DNA of 64,000 nt from Erythrobacter sp. AP23 (GTDB lineage Bacteria > Pseudomonadota > Alphaproteobacteria > Sphingomonadales > Sphingomonadaceae): contig NZ_LNBY01000016.1 of the NCBI RefSeq assembly GCF_001542855.1, positions 62,001-126,000 on the forward strand. Reading direction: 5' to 3'. A program made the translations under genes and the position numbers. The first letter of the stretch is position 1. Every line of letters begins with the position of its first letter. The notes under the pieces were generated by a model. That model was given only the letters and a program-made list of their open reading frames with translations. It did no database searches and was not told the origin of the DNA. Of the stretch, positions 27,356 through 37,150 are shown one piece after another.

Positions 27356-29103
27356 TTGCCCGACGATTTCATCCGCAAGTCGCAAGCGGAGCGCGAAGCG
27401 GCGAATATGCCCGATCTGGCGATCGCGCGCGAGGAATTGGGCTGGGATGCCTTTCGATCATGGCTCGATTACTTACCCGGCGGCCGTCTCAACATCGCTT
27501 ACGAAGCGGTTGATCGGCATGTCGTCCACGGCCATGGCGAGCGAGAGGCCTTGCGCTGGCTGAGCAAGAACGGGGATCGCCGCAGCTTCACCTTTGCCGA
27601 GCTCAAGCGCGAAACCGACCGCTTCGCGCGGATGCTGGCCGATCGCGGGTTTGGCAAGGGTACGCGGGTTTATTCACTGCTCGGCCGGGTACCGGAGCTT
27701 TACATTGCGGCGCTCGGCACGCTGAAGGCAGGCGGCGTGTTCTGCCCGCTCTATTCGGCCTTCGGGCCCGAACCGGTGCGCTCGCGGCTCGAGATCGGCG
27801 AAGGCGAGGTGCTGCTGGTGAGCCCGCGCACCTATACCAAGAAGGTGGCACCGGCGCGCAAAAAGCTGCCGCATTTGCAACTCGTGCTGCTGACCCCATG
27901 TGCCGATCAGGCGCCCGAAGGCACGGTCGATCTCGCCCAAGCCCTCGGCGAAACAGCGGCCGAGTTCGAATGCGTCGCGACCGATCCGCAGGACATGGCG
28001 CTCCTTCATTTCACCAGCGGCACCACCGGTAAGCCCAAGGGCGCGGTCCACGTCCACGAGGCGGTGATTGCACACAATGCGACGGGCCGCATTGCGCTCG
28101 ATCTGCATCCCGAGGATATCTACTGGTGCACCGCCGATCCCGGCTGGATCACTGGCACCTCCTACGGGATTATCGCGCCGCTGTGCGCGGGCGCGACCAT
28201 GGTGATCGAGGAAGCCGAATTCGATGCCGAGCGCTGGTACGGACTGCTCGAGCGCGAGCAGGTGACCGTCTGGTACACGGCGCCCACGGCGATCCGCCTG
28301 CTGATGCGCGCTGGCGCCGAACTTGCAAAGGAACACGACCTTTCCAGACTGGGCTTCCTTGCCAGCGTCGGTGAGCCGCTTAACGCCGAGGCCGTCCAGT
28401 GGAGTGCGCGTGTTTTCGGCAAGCCGTTCCACGACAATTGGTGGCAGACCGAAACCGGCGGGATCATGATTGCCAATTACGCATCGATGGATGTGAAGCC
28501 CGGCTCCATGGGCAAGCCGCTGCCCGGTGTCGAGGCCGAGATCATGGAGGTGGGCGAGGACGCCCTCGCCCCTGTCGAAGGCGTGATGCAGCCCGGCCAC
28601 CTTGCACTGCGCGCCGGTTGGCCGTCGATGTTCCGCACTTATCTCGGCGAGCAGGAGCGCTACGAGAAGACCTTCCAGGACGGCTGGTATCTTACCGGTG
28701 ACCTCGCGATGCGCGATGCCGACGGGTATTTCTGGTTCGTCGGACGCGCCGACGATGTCATAAAGTCGGCCGGCCACCTGATCGGCCCGTTCGAGGTCGA
28801 AAGCGCACTCGTCGAACACCCGGCCGTCGCAGAGGCAGCCGTCATCGGCATGCCCGATGAGCGCGTCGGCGAGGTAGTGAAGGCCTATGTCACGCTCCAT
28901 CACGGGCACGAGCCGTCCGAGGAATTGCGCAAACAGCTCATCGCCCATGCGCGCAAGAAGCTTGGGGCCGCGATTGCACCCCGCCAGATCGAGATCAGCG
29001 ACGATCTGCCCCGGACGCGCTCGGGCAAGATCATGCGCAGGCTGCTGAAAGCACGCGAGCTGGGCCTCCCCGAAGGCGATACCTCGACGCTGGAACCGAG
29101 CGC

Positions 29104-29107
<4 letters not shown>
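27356..29107 (+). CDS. acsA: Acetyl-CoA synthetase (AMP-forming, AcsA-like)
   Basis: An ANL ligase of about 583 residues close to Bacillus-type Acs[44 protein letters not shown], the hinge [21 protein letters not shown] and the C-terminal lysine motif [11 protein letters not shown]. It makes acetyl-CoA (or propionyl-CoA) from the acid, ATP and CoA. I chose TTG at 27356 because GGGGAGAGG lies just upstream; GTG at 27239 gives a 39-residue extension without homology. It starts an operon whose next gene overlaps its stop. Confidence 0.88.
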
Positions 29108-30092
<985 letters not shown>

Positions 30093-30096
<4 letters not shown>

Positions 30097-31067
30097 CCGA
30101 GCTCACCTATCGCGAAGCCGTACGCGGCGCGATCCGCAACGCGATGCAGGCGGATGAGCGCGTCTTCCTGATGGGCGAGGACGTCGGGAGCTATGGCGGC
30201 TGCTACGCGGTCTCCAAGGGGCTGCTCGAGGAGTTCGGACCCGACCGCATCCGCGACACCCCGCTATCCGAAAGCGCCTTTACAGGTGCCGGCATTGGCG
30301 CCGCGATGGGCGGGATGCTCCCGATCGTGGAGGTCATGACCTGCAATTTCTCGCTGCTGTCGCTCGATCAGATCATGAACAATGCCGCCACTATCCGGCA
30401 CATGTCGGGCGGGCAGTTCCATGTGCCGGTGGTCATCCGCATGGCGACCGGCGGCGGGCGGCAACTGGCAGCCCAGCACTCGCACAGCCTTGAGGGATGG
30501 TACGCCCATATTCCCGGCATCCGGGTGCTGGCGCCTGCAACGGTCGAGGATGCTGCCGGCATGCTTGGACCGGCACTTGAAGACCCCGATCCGGTGCTGA
30601 TCTTCGAAAATGCGCTGCTTTACAATGACACGGGCGAGGTGAGCGAAGCGGTGTCCGTCGATATCGATCATGCCGCGATCCGGCGTGAAGGCAGCGATCT
30701 GAGCCTGGTCACCTATGGCGGCTCGCTCGGCAAGTCGCTCGCGGCGGCTGAAGAGCTGGCAGGCCATGGCATTTCGGCCGAGGTAATCGACCTGCGGGTT
30801 CTGCGCCCGCTCGACGAAGACACGGTCCTTGCAAGCGTTGTCAAGACGCGGCGCTGTCTGATCGTGGACGAAGGCTGGCGTTCTGGCAGCATCTCGGCCG
30901 AGATCATGGCGCGCCTAGTCGAGCAGGGCTTCTGGAACCTCGACGCGCCGCTTGCCCGCGTATGCAGCGAGGAGGTGCCCATCCCCTACGCCAAGCATCT
31001 CGAGGATGCAGCGCTGCCGAGCGTCGAGAAGATCGTGGCCGCGGGCCGTGCGGTCATGGGGCACTGA
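30093..31067 (+). CDS. 2-oxoacid dehydrogenase E1 beta subunit
   Basis: A 324-residue transketolase-type beta subunit ([12 protein letters not shown] at the N-terminus, [13 protein letters not shown] and VEEGWRSG-like [14 protein letters not shown] in the C-terminal domain). The open frame extends far upstream inside the alpha gene; ATG at 30093 overlaps the alpha stop. E1 beta carries part of the TPP site and the E2-binding surface. It is followed by E2 after three bases, so all core subunits are made in equal ratio. Confidence 0.9.
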
Positions 31068-31070
31068 ACG

Positions 31071-32273
31071 ATGGGCATCTTTGCCATGCCATCGCTCGGA
31101 GCAGACATGGAAGCAGGCGTCCTCGTCGAATGGTTCAAGGGACCCGGTGACCACGTCGCGCATGGCGACATCATCGCGGTGGTCGAGACCGACAAGGGCG
31201 CGATCGAGGTGGAAGTGTTCGAAGAAGGCGAGATCGAGGAGCTGCTGGTCGATGCGGGGAGCAAGGTTCCGGTCGGCACGGCGCTGGCGCGAATAGACGA
31301 CGAGGATGAGCCTGCCAAAGCTCCCGAAGCCGCCCCTGCGCGAGCTCCGCCGCCATCACCCGCGGTCGCCGAAGCGCCTACAGAAGCGCCTCCCGAACCC
31401 AGACCCGCAGTTCCTCCGCCAGCTGGCCGTCCCGTCGCTGTCGACGGTGCGCTGCGCGCCTCGCCCGCAGCACGCCGGCTGGCAAGCGAGCGCGGGTTCG
31501 ACTTGGCAACTATCGCTGGCAGCGGGCCTGGTGGTGCGATCCAGTTCTCCGATGTCGAGGCGGCAAAGCCGGTAAAGCCCGCCAAGCCCGCGCCCGCGGA
31601 AGGGGTCGACCTTGCCGCCATGCGTCGAGCGATTGCCGCTGCCATGGCGCGCTCGAAGCGCGAGATCCCGCATTACTACCTCTCGCACAGCTTCGATCTC
31701 AGCGCAGCCCTGGCCTGGCTGGAGAACTACAATGCCGAGCGCATGCCTCCCGAGCGGCTGCTGCTCGGCGCCTTGCTGGTGAAAGCCGTCGCGGTGGCAC
31801 TTACCGATTTTCCAGAGTTCAACGGGCACTATGGCGAGGACGGCTTTCGACCGATCGAGGCGATCCATGTCGGCAATGCGATCTCCATTCGCGGCGGAGG
31901 GCTGGCAGCACCTGCGATCCGCCACACAAACCGCCTGGTTCTCCCCGAGCTGATGGAACGGCTGCGCGACTTGGTCGCACGCACCCGGCGTGGGCAGTTC
32001 CGCAGCTCCGAGATCGGCGATCCGACCGTCACCGTCTCGAGTCTCGGCGAGCGCGGGGTCGAGAGTCTGTGGCCGGTGATCTACCCGCCGCAAGTCGCGA
32101 TCATCGGCTTCGGCAGCGTCCAGCAACGCCCCTGGGCCGAGCACGAAGCGCTGGCGGTCCGGCCGGTCATCACTGCCAGCCTTGCCGGTGACCATCGCGC
32201 CAATGACGGGCATCGCGGCGCACTGCTGCTGCGCCGCATCGAGGAGCTCCTCTCGCAGCCGGAGGCGCTATGA
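31071..32273 (+). CDS. Dihydrolipoamide acyltransferase E2
   Basis: A 400-residue E2. One N-terminal lipoyl domain (Lys42 in VETDKGAIEVEV), a Pro/Ala/Glu linker (85-130), a peripheral subunit-binding domain (AARRLASERGFDLATIAGSGPGG) and the catalytic domain with DHRANDG near residue 380. It carries the acyl group to CoA. No E3 dihydrolipoamide dehydrogenase follows, so a housekeeping E3 must be shared, or the redox step is handled by another enzyme. Its stop overlaps the ACP gene by four bases. Confidence 0.9.
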   Translation: MGIFAMPSLGADMEAGVLVEWFKGPGDHVAHGDIIAVVETDKGAIEVEVFEEGEIEELLVDAGSKVPVGTALARIDDEDEPAKAPEAAPARAPPPSPAVAEAPTEAPPEPRPAVPPPAGRPVAVDGALRASPAARRLASERGFDLATIAGSGPGGAIQFSDVEAAKPVKPAKPAPAEGVDLAAMRRAIAAAMARSKREIPHYYLSHSFDLSAALAWLENYNAERMPPERLLLGALLVKAVAVALTDFPEFNGHYGEDGFRPIEAIHVGNAISIRGGGLAAPAIRHTNRLVLPELMERLRDLVARTRRGQFRSSEIGDPTVTVSSLGERGVESLWPVIYPPQVAIIGFGSVQQRPWAEHEALAVRPVITASLAGDHRANDGHRGALLLRRIEELLSQPEAL

Positions 32274-32518
32274 CGTCCGAAGAGCTGCGCCAGATCGTGA
32301 TCGTCGAGATCGAGACCATTGCGCCCGACGTGGCACCGGTCGCGATCGGCGACGAGGAGGACCTGCGCGAGGCGCTCGACCTCGATTCGATGGACATCTT
32401 CAACCTCATCGTCGCACTTCACCAGCGCCTCGATGTTGAGATCCCGGAAGCCGATGCCGGGCAATTCGTCACCATCGGCGGGGCAACGCAGTGGCTGGTC
32501 GATCATGCCGGGAAATGA
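32270..32518 (+). CDS. Acyl carrier protein
   Basis: An 82-residue acidic carrier protein. Ser40 in DLDSMDIFNL is the 4'-phosphopantetheine site; the rest fits a four-helix ACP. It is translationally coupled to E2 and overlapped by, or 13 bases from, the formate dehydrogenase start. A dedicated ACP in a 2-oxoacid dehydrogenase operon is unusual: it could accept an acyl group from E2 or feed lipoate assembly. Neither is proven. Confidence 0.87.
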   Translation: MTSEELRQIVIVEIETIAPDVAPVAIGDEEDLREALDLDSMDIFNLIVALHQRLDVEIPEADAGQFVTIGGATQWLVDHAGK

Positions 32519-32531
32519 CCCATACGCACCC

Positions 32532-35189
32532 ATGGTGACGCTCAAGATCGATGGCGAGAGCGTTACCGCACCTACTGGCACCTCGATACTCGAGGCTGCG
32601 CGGGCTGCGGGCATTGCGGTCCCGACGATCTGCTGGGACCCGCGCATCGAACCGATCGGCTCGTGCCGGCTGTGCCTGGTCGAAATCCAAGGCTATGACG
32701 AGCTCGTCACCGCCTGCCAGACCGAGGCCAAAGAGGGCATGTGGGTGACGACGCACAATGCCGAGCTCGACGCGTATCGCCGCACCGAGCTTGGCTGGTA
32801 TGCCGAACACGCATCAGCCGAAGACCTCATCGCGCATCCCGACAAGGAGCTCCACCGCCTGATGGCGCGCTTCGGCATCGAGTCGGCTGGATGCGCGAGT
32901 CCTGCCAAGGCGATCGATGCTTCGATGCCGCAGATCCGTGTCGACATGGCCAAATGCATCGATTGCCTGCGCTGCGTGCAGATCTGCGAGGAGGTCCAGG
33001 GCGCCTCGGTCTGGCACGAGGTCGGGCGCGGCGACGAATCCCGGATCGTGCCCAAACATGGCGACTTGCTGAGCGAAGGCGCCTGTGTCGCCTGTGGCGC
33101 GTGCACCGACACTTGTCCCACCACTGCACTGACCGATGCCGGAGCCATGCCGGCCGACAGCTGGACGCGCACCACGTGCCCTTATTGCGGGGTCGGGTGT
33201 GAGCTCGATATCGGTGTTGCAGGCGACCGTATCGTGGCAGCGAGGCCTGCCCGCGATGCGCCGGTGAACAAGGGGCATGCTTGCTCCAAGGGCCGCTATG
33301 CTTTCGGCTTTACGCATAGCGGCGACCGCCAGACCCAGCCGCTTGTGCGCAAAGGCCGCGCATGGGAGCCCGCCAGCTGGGACGAGGCGCTCGATCATTG
33401 CGCCGCGCAGTTGGCGGAGGTCATCGGAAGGCATGGACCGGATGCAATTGGCGTACTCGCCTCCTCGCGCTCGACCAATGAGGACAGCTACGTCGCGCAG
33501 AAATTCGCCCGCCTCGCGATCGGGACCAACAATATCGATTGCTGCGCGCGCGTGTGCCACACGCCGACGGCAGCTGCGATGAAGGCGATCCTGGGCGCTG
33601 GCGCTGCGACCAACAGCTTCGACGATATCGAGCGCGCCTCGACCATCCTCGTGGCAGGTGCCAACCCGAGCGAGTGCCACCCGGTGGTGGGCGCGCGGAT
33701 CCGCCGCCATGTGGTCGCAAACGGGGCAAAGCTGATCGTGCTCGATCCGCGGGCGCAGGCGCTTTCCGAGATTGCCAGTGTCCATCTCGCCTTGAAGCCC
33801 GGGACCGACATCCCGCTGATCAATGCGATGGCCCACCACATCATCGCCTCGGACCTCGCGGACAAGGATTTCATCGCCGCGAGGCTCGACGAATTCGACG
33901 CCTTCGCCGCGCATGTCGCCCAGTTTCCGCCCGATCGCGTTGCCGACATCTGCGAGCTCGACGCCGCCGATATTCGGCGTGCAGCCGAAATCTATGCCGG
34001 CGGCGGACCGGCCTACGCAGCCCACGGGCTTGGCCTCACCGAACATGTCCAGGGAACCGAGGCGGTGATGGCGCTGGTCAACCTCGCGCTCGTCACCGGC
34101 AATGTCGGCGGGCCGGGCCGGGGCGTGAACCCGCTGCGCGGGCAGAACAACGTCCAGGGCACGGCGCATATGGGCTGCGATCCGGGTATCCTTACCGGCG
34201 CGGTCGCGCTCGAGGAAGCGAGAGGCGATTTCGAGCGCGCCTGGGGCGCCGAGCTGCCGAAAACGCCCGGGCGTCACCTGATGAAGATGATCGATGCGGC
34301 TGCTGCCGGCGAGCTCAAGGCGCTGGTCGTCATCGGTTACGACATCCTTGCAAGCCTCGCCGATGAGCACGAGACCGCAAAGGCGCTGGCAAAGCTCGAC
34401 TGCGTGATCGTGATCGACCTGTTCATGACCCGGACGGCACATGAGTACGGTCATGTTCTGCTGCCCGCCGCCTCAAGCTTCGAGAAGGAGGGGACCTTCA
34501 TGAATGCCGAGCGACGCATCCAGCGCGTGCGCAAGGCGACACAAGCGCCGGGGGCAGCGCGTGCCGATTGGGACATTCTCTGCGCTCTTGCTCGCCGGAT
34601 GGGCTGCGAAACCGGCTTCGATTTTCCCGATCCGCAAGCGATCTGGGACGAAATCCGCGCGGTCTGGCCGGCAGCGGGCGGGATCACCTATTCGCGTCTC
34701 GAGGCAGGCGGTATCCAGTGGCCGTGCCGCGGCGAGAGCGATCCCGGGACCGAAGTCCTCCATGCAAGCGAGTTCGGCCATGGCCCGCGTGCGCGGTTGC
34801 GCCCGATCCACTACCATCCCACGACCGAGCGCACCGATGCCGATTATCCGTTCCTGATGAGCACCGGGCGCAATCTCTACCAGTTCAATGTCGCGACCAT
34901 GTCGGGGCGCTCTGCCAATGCGCTCATGCGTCCGACCGACACACTTGACCTCGCGCCTGCGGACGCCGCGCGGCTTGCGCTGACAGATGGCGAACTCGCG
35001 CAGGTAGAGAGCCGCTATGGTAGTGCGATCCTGCCGGTCGCGATCGACGAGCGGGTGGTCGAGGGCCGCGCCTTTGCGACCTTTCATGACACCGAACGCG
35101 CCATCAATCGGGTGACCGGCCCGCATCGCGACCGCATGGTCGGCGCGCCCGAATACAAGGTCACTGCCGTGCGCATCAGGCCCGTTTGA
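32532..35189 (+). CDS. Formate dehydrogenase catalytic subunit (molybdopterin, NuoG-like N-terminus)
   Basis: An 885-residue Mo/W-bis-MGD protein. It has a plant-type 2Fe-2S domain (C34, C45, C48, C62), two 4Fe-4S motifs (C142/145/148/152 and C185/188/191/195), the Mo-domain 4Fe-4S (C216, C219, C223, C251) with Lys253 of CSKG, and the metal ligand Cys342 in CCARVCHTPT, the signature of formate dehydrogenases. The His/Cys cluster of NuoG/FdsA is not seen in the 100-125 region. It should oxidise formate, or reduce CO2. ATG at 32505 is an alternative start. No FdsB, FdsG or FdhD gene is in the operon; MobA follows directly. Confidence 0.88.
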   Translation: MVTLKIDGESVTAPTGTSILEAARAAGIAVPTICWDPRIEPIGSCRLCLVEIQGYDELVTACQTEAKEGMWVTTHNAELDAYRRTELGWYAEHASAEDLIAHPDKELHRLMARFGIESAGCASPAKAIDASMPQIRVDMAKCIDCLRCVQICEEVQGASVWHEVGRGDESRIVPKHGDLLSEGACVACGACTDTCPTTALTDAGAMPADSWTRTTCPYCGVGCELDIGVAGDRIVAARPARDAPVNKGHACSKGRYAFGFTHSGDRQTQPLVRKGRAWEPASWDEALDHCAAQLAEVIGRHGPDAIGVLASSRSTNEDSYVAQKFARLAIGTNNIDCCARVCHTPTAAAMKAILGAGAATNSFDDIERASTILVAGANPSECHPVVGARIRRHVVANGAKLIVLDPRAQALSEIASVHLALKPGTDIPLINAMAHHIIASDLADKDFIAARLDEFDAFAAHVAQFPPDRVADICELDAADIRRAAEIYAGGGPAYAAHGLGLTEHVQGTEAVMALVNLALVTGNVGGPGRGVNPLRGQNNVQGTAHMGCDPGILTGAVALEEARGDFERAWGAELPKTPGRHLMKMIDAAAAGELKALVVIGYDILASLADEHETAKALAKLDCVIVIDLFMTRTAHEYGHVLLPAASSFEKEGTFMNAERRIQRVRKATQAPGAARADWDILCALARRMGCETGFDFPDPQAIWDEIRAVWPAAGGITYSRLEAGGIQWPCRGESDPGTEVLHASEFGHGPRARLRPIHYHPTTERTDADYPFLMSTGRNLYQFNVATMSGRSANALMRPTDTLDLAPADAARLALTDGELAQVESRYGSAILPVAIDERVVEGRAFATFHDTERAINRVTGPHRDRMVGAPEYKVTAVRIRPV

Positions 35190-35828
35190 ATGGCAACGCT
35201 TCGCCCTCCCGATCTCGCGAAAGCGGACCGCGCGACGGCCTGCGTGGTCATTGCCGGCGGAGAGGGGCGGCGGATGGGTGGGAATAAGCCGTTCCGGCTG
35301 TTCGCCGGCAAGACCCTGCTGGCGCGCGCGCTGCGCCAGGCGGCGAGTTTCTCCAACCTTGTGGCAGTTGCCATGCGCGACACGCTAGACCTCGGCGATA
35401 TTCCTGTCATCCTGGACCCGCCCGACATGGCCGGCCCCTTGGCGGGCCTCGCGACAGGACTCGATTTCGCGCGCAGAGGGGAGCGTGAATGGCTGCTCAC
35501 CATTCCCTGCGACATGCCCTTCCTTCCCGCAGATCTGCTTGTGAAGCTGGCAAACGCACTCGATGGCCAGGCTGTGGCATTGGCCGCCAGCGGGTGGAGG
35601 ACCCATCCGGTCTGCGCGCTCTGGCATACAAGCGCTTGCGAAGCGCTCCCCGGCTTTTGCGAAAGGTCCGATCGCTCGTTGCATGGCTTCGCCGAGCATG
35701 TGGGTTTCGCCACCGCCAGATGGGGCAACGCGCCTGATCCGTTCTTCAACGTCAACTGTTCGGAGGACCTGGCGGCAGCAGCGCGTATGCTCATGCAGCG
35801 TCGTGTTCGGGAAAAGTGGGTTGCCTGA
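35190..35828 (+). CDS. mobA: Molybdenum cofactor guanylyltransferase MobA
   Basis: A 212-residue nucleotidyltransferase. The GTP-binding block AGGEGRRMGGNKPF is near residue 21 and the Mg-binding IPCDMPFL near 108. It attaches GMP to Mo-molybdopterin to give the MGD cofactor that the adjacent formate dehydrogenase needs. Its ATG touches the previous stop (TGAATG), which shows co-production with the enzyme it serves. Confidence 0.9.
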   Translation: MATLRPPDLAKADRATACVVIAGGEGRRMGGNKPFRLFAGKTLLARALRQAASFSNLVAVAMRDTLDLGDIPVILDPPDMAGPLAGLATGLDFARRGEREWLLTIPCDMPFLPADLLVKLANALDGQAVALAASGWRTHPVCALWHTSACEALPGFCERSDRSLHGFAEHVGFATARWGNAPDPFFNVNCSEDLAAAARMLMQRRVREKWVA

Positions 35829-35849
35829 TTTCCGTGTGCTTCTGCGATA

Positions 35850-35887
35850 GCCCTCGCCAGGCAGATCGTAATTCGGCTGGCGAGGGC
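35850..35887. terminator. Eleven-base hairpin in the convergent mobA/DUF6607 spacer
   Basis: GCCCTCGCCAG at 35850-35860 pairs exactly with CTGGCGAGGGC at 35877-35887 across 16 bases. It lies 21 bases after the mobA stop in a 275-base gene-free spacer. No clear T tract follows, so a terminator or structured 3' end is the likely but unproven role. Confidence 0.55.
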
Positions 35888-36103
35888 CAGTTCGAGCTTC
35901 GGTAAACCGCCGATCTGGCGTGCAGGGCGCCCCCGGCACCTTCCCGCCGTTGCGATGATGCCGTCGTTTGTGGGGATTGCTGACGTACTGATGGGGGAGG
36001 GATCGAGAACGATTTCAATTCATCGAGTCGTGACTTGAATATTCTCCCGGCTCCACACGGTTCATCGCCGAGCAGGATCAGTGGGGCCCATGTCATTCGC
36101 TTG

Positions 36104-37138
36104 TCAGTACGCGGTGCCTCTACGGGTACTCGCGGCCGCGGCAACGGGATCCGCGGCGGTCGCTTTCGCAATGAGATCTTGCGCTTCGGCGATTCCATCT
36201 GCCTCGGTCAAATCGCCGCTCTTGATTTCGTTGGCGATGGTCAGCAGACGGCCGCTGATGACGGTTCCGGTCTGCGCCTCCTCGGCGATCACGATGCCGC
36301 CATTTGATTCCGCCACCTCGCCCCACTTGGCGCGAACGGCGCGCCAGTAGCCCTCGGTGGCAGCCCAGTATTCGTCGGCGGCTTCGACGTTGTAGTCTCC
36401 GAACCTGTCGTATGTGTTGAGGACGTATTCCTGAACTACCGGCTTGAGGTCATCTTCACCGTCGGGATCGGGCATCATCTTGGTATTGTCCTGCCAGTGG
36501 ATCCAACCTGTGGGTGTCAGCTGGTGGCGATTGATCGCGGCATAGCGATCGTAAACGGGATCGCGTACCGCATCGCGGCGCGCAAGCGGGCGCCAGGTCC
36601 AATTGGAGCGCCATCGACGAATTCCCTGGCTGTCCTGCCATTCACCCCAGCCAGCGTAACGTGGACTGTCATCGACCTGATAGACCGTCTGCGACCAGCG
36701 CCCGTTGCGCAGGCGCTCGGGCATCTCCATCCATTTCCACCTATCGGGGCCGGCATAGGCGAGGATCTTCTCGGGCTCGTATTCCCAATCCTGCCGCCAG
36801 TGCTTAACGACGAATTCCTCACCTTCCGCGCCGACGACCAGCAGGTGCTGGAGTACGATCTTGGTGCCGGTATCCTCGATCACGCGGACCGATTCATACC
36901 CGCCGGAAATCTTGCGATCGAGCGGCTCGTAGCCTTCCAACCATGGCGTCGATTCCTGCATGTCGAAGCGCACCTTGTAGTCGCCCGCCATACCGAGGAT
37001 GGTCTCGCGATCGCGTTCGAAATGCGCGCGCTCGACTGCTTCGCCACGATCCTTGATCGGGCCGTCGGCAACGGCCGGTGTGGCAATAAGCGCAGTGGCG
37101 AGAAGTGCGGACCGAAGAAGTGATTTTGCAATGTTCAT
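36104..37138 (-). CDS. DUF6607 secreted protein next to a heme-type TonB receptor
   Basis: A 344-residue protein with a signal peptide (cleavage after PAVA, residue 24) and the DUF6607 family blocks (GDYKVRFDMQES, DRKISGGYESV, NGRWSQTVYQVDDSP, RWRSNWTWRPL). Function is unknown; members are often encoded next to TonB receptors, as here. It begins 12 bases after the receptor stop, so the two are co-transcribed and may work together at the outer membrane or periplasm in heme or iron uptake. Confidence 0.8.
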   Translation of the reverse strand: MNIAKSLLRSALLATALIATPAVADGPIKDRGEAVERAHFERDRETILGMAGDYKVRFDMQESTPWLEGYEPLDRKISGGYESVRVIEDTGTKIVLQHLLVVGAEGEEFVVKHWRQDWEYEPEKILAYAGPDRWKWMEMPERLRNGRWSQTVYQVDDSPRYAGWGEWQDSQGIRRWRSNWTWRPLARRDAVRDPVYDRYAAINRHQLTPTGWIHWQDNTKMMPDPDGEDDLKPVVQEYVLNTYDRFGDYNVEAADEYWAATEGYWRAVRAKWGEVAESNGGIVIAEEAQTGTVISGRLLTIANEIKSGDLTEADGIAEAQDLIAKATAADPVAAAASTRRGTAY

Positions 37139-37150
37139 GAGAGTCCTCCC

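Noticed and set aside
32814-34454. 546-residue minus frame opposite formate dehydrogenase
   Set aside because: Antisense shadow; the plus strand holds the iron-sulfur and molybdenum motifs.
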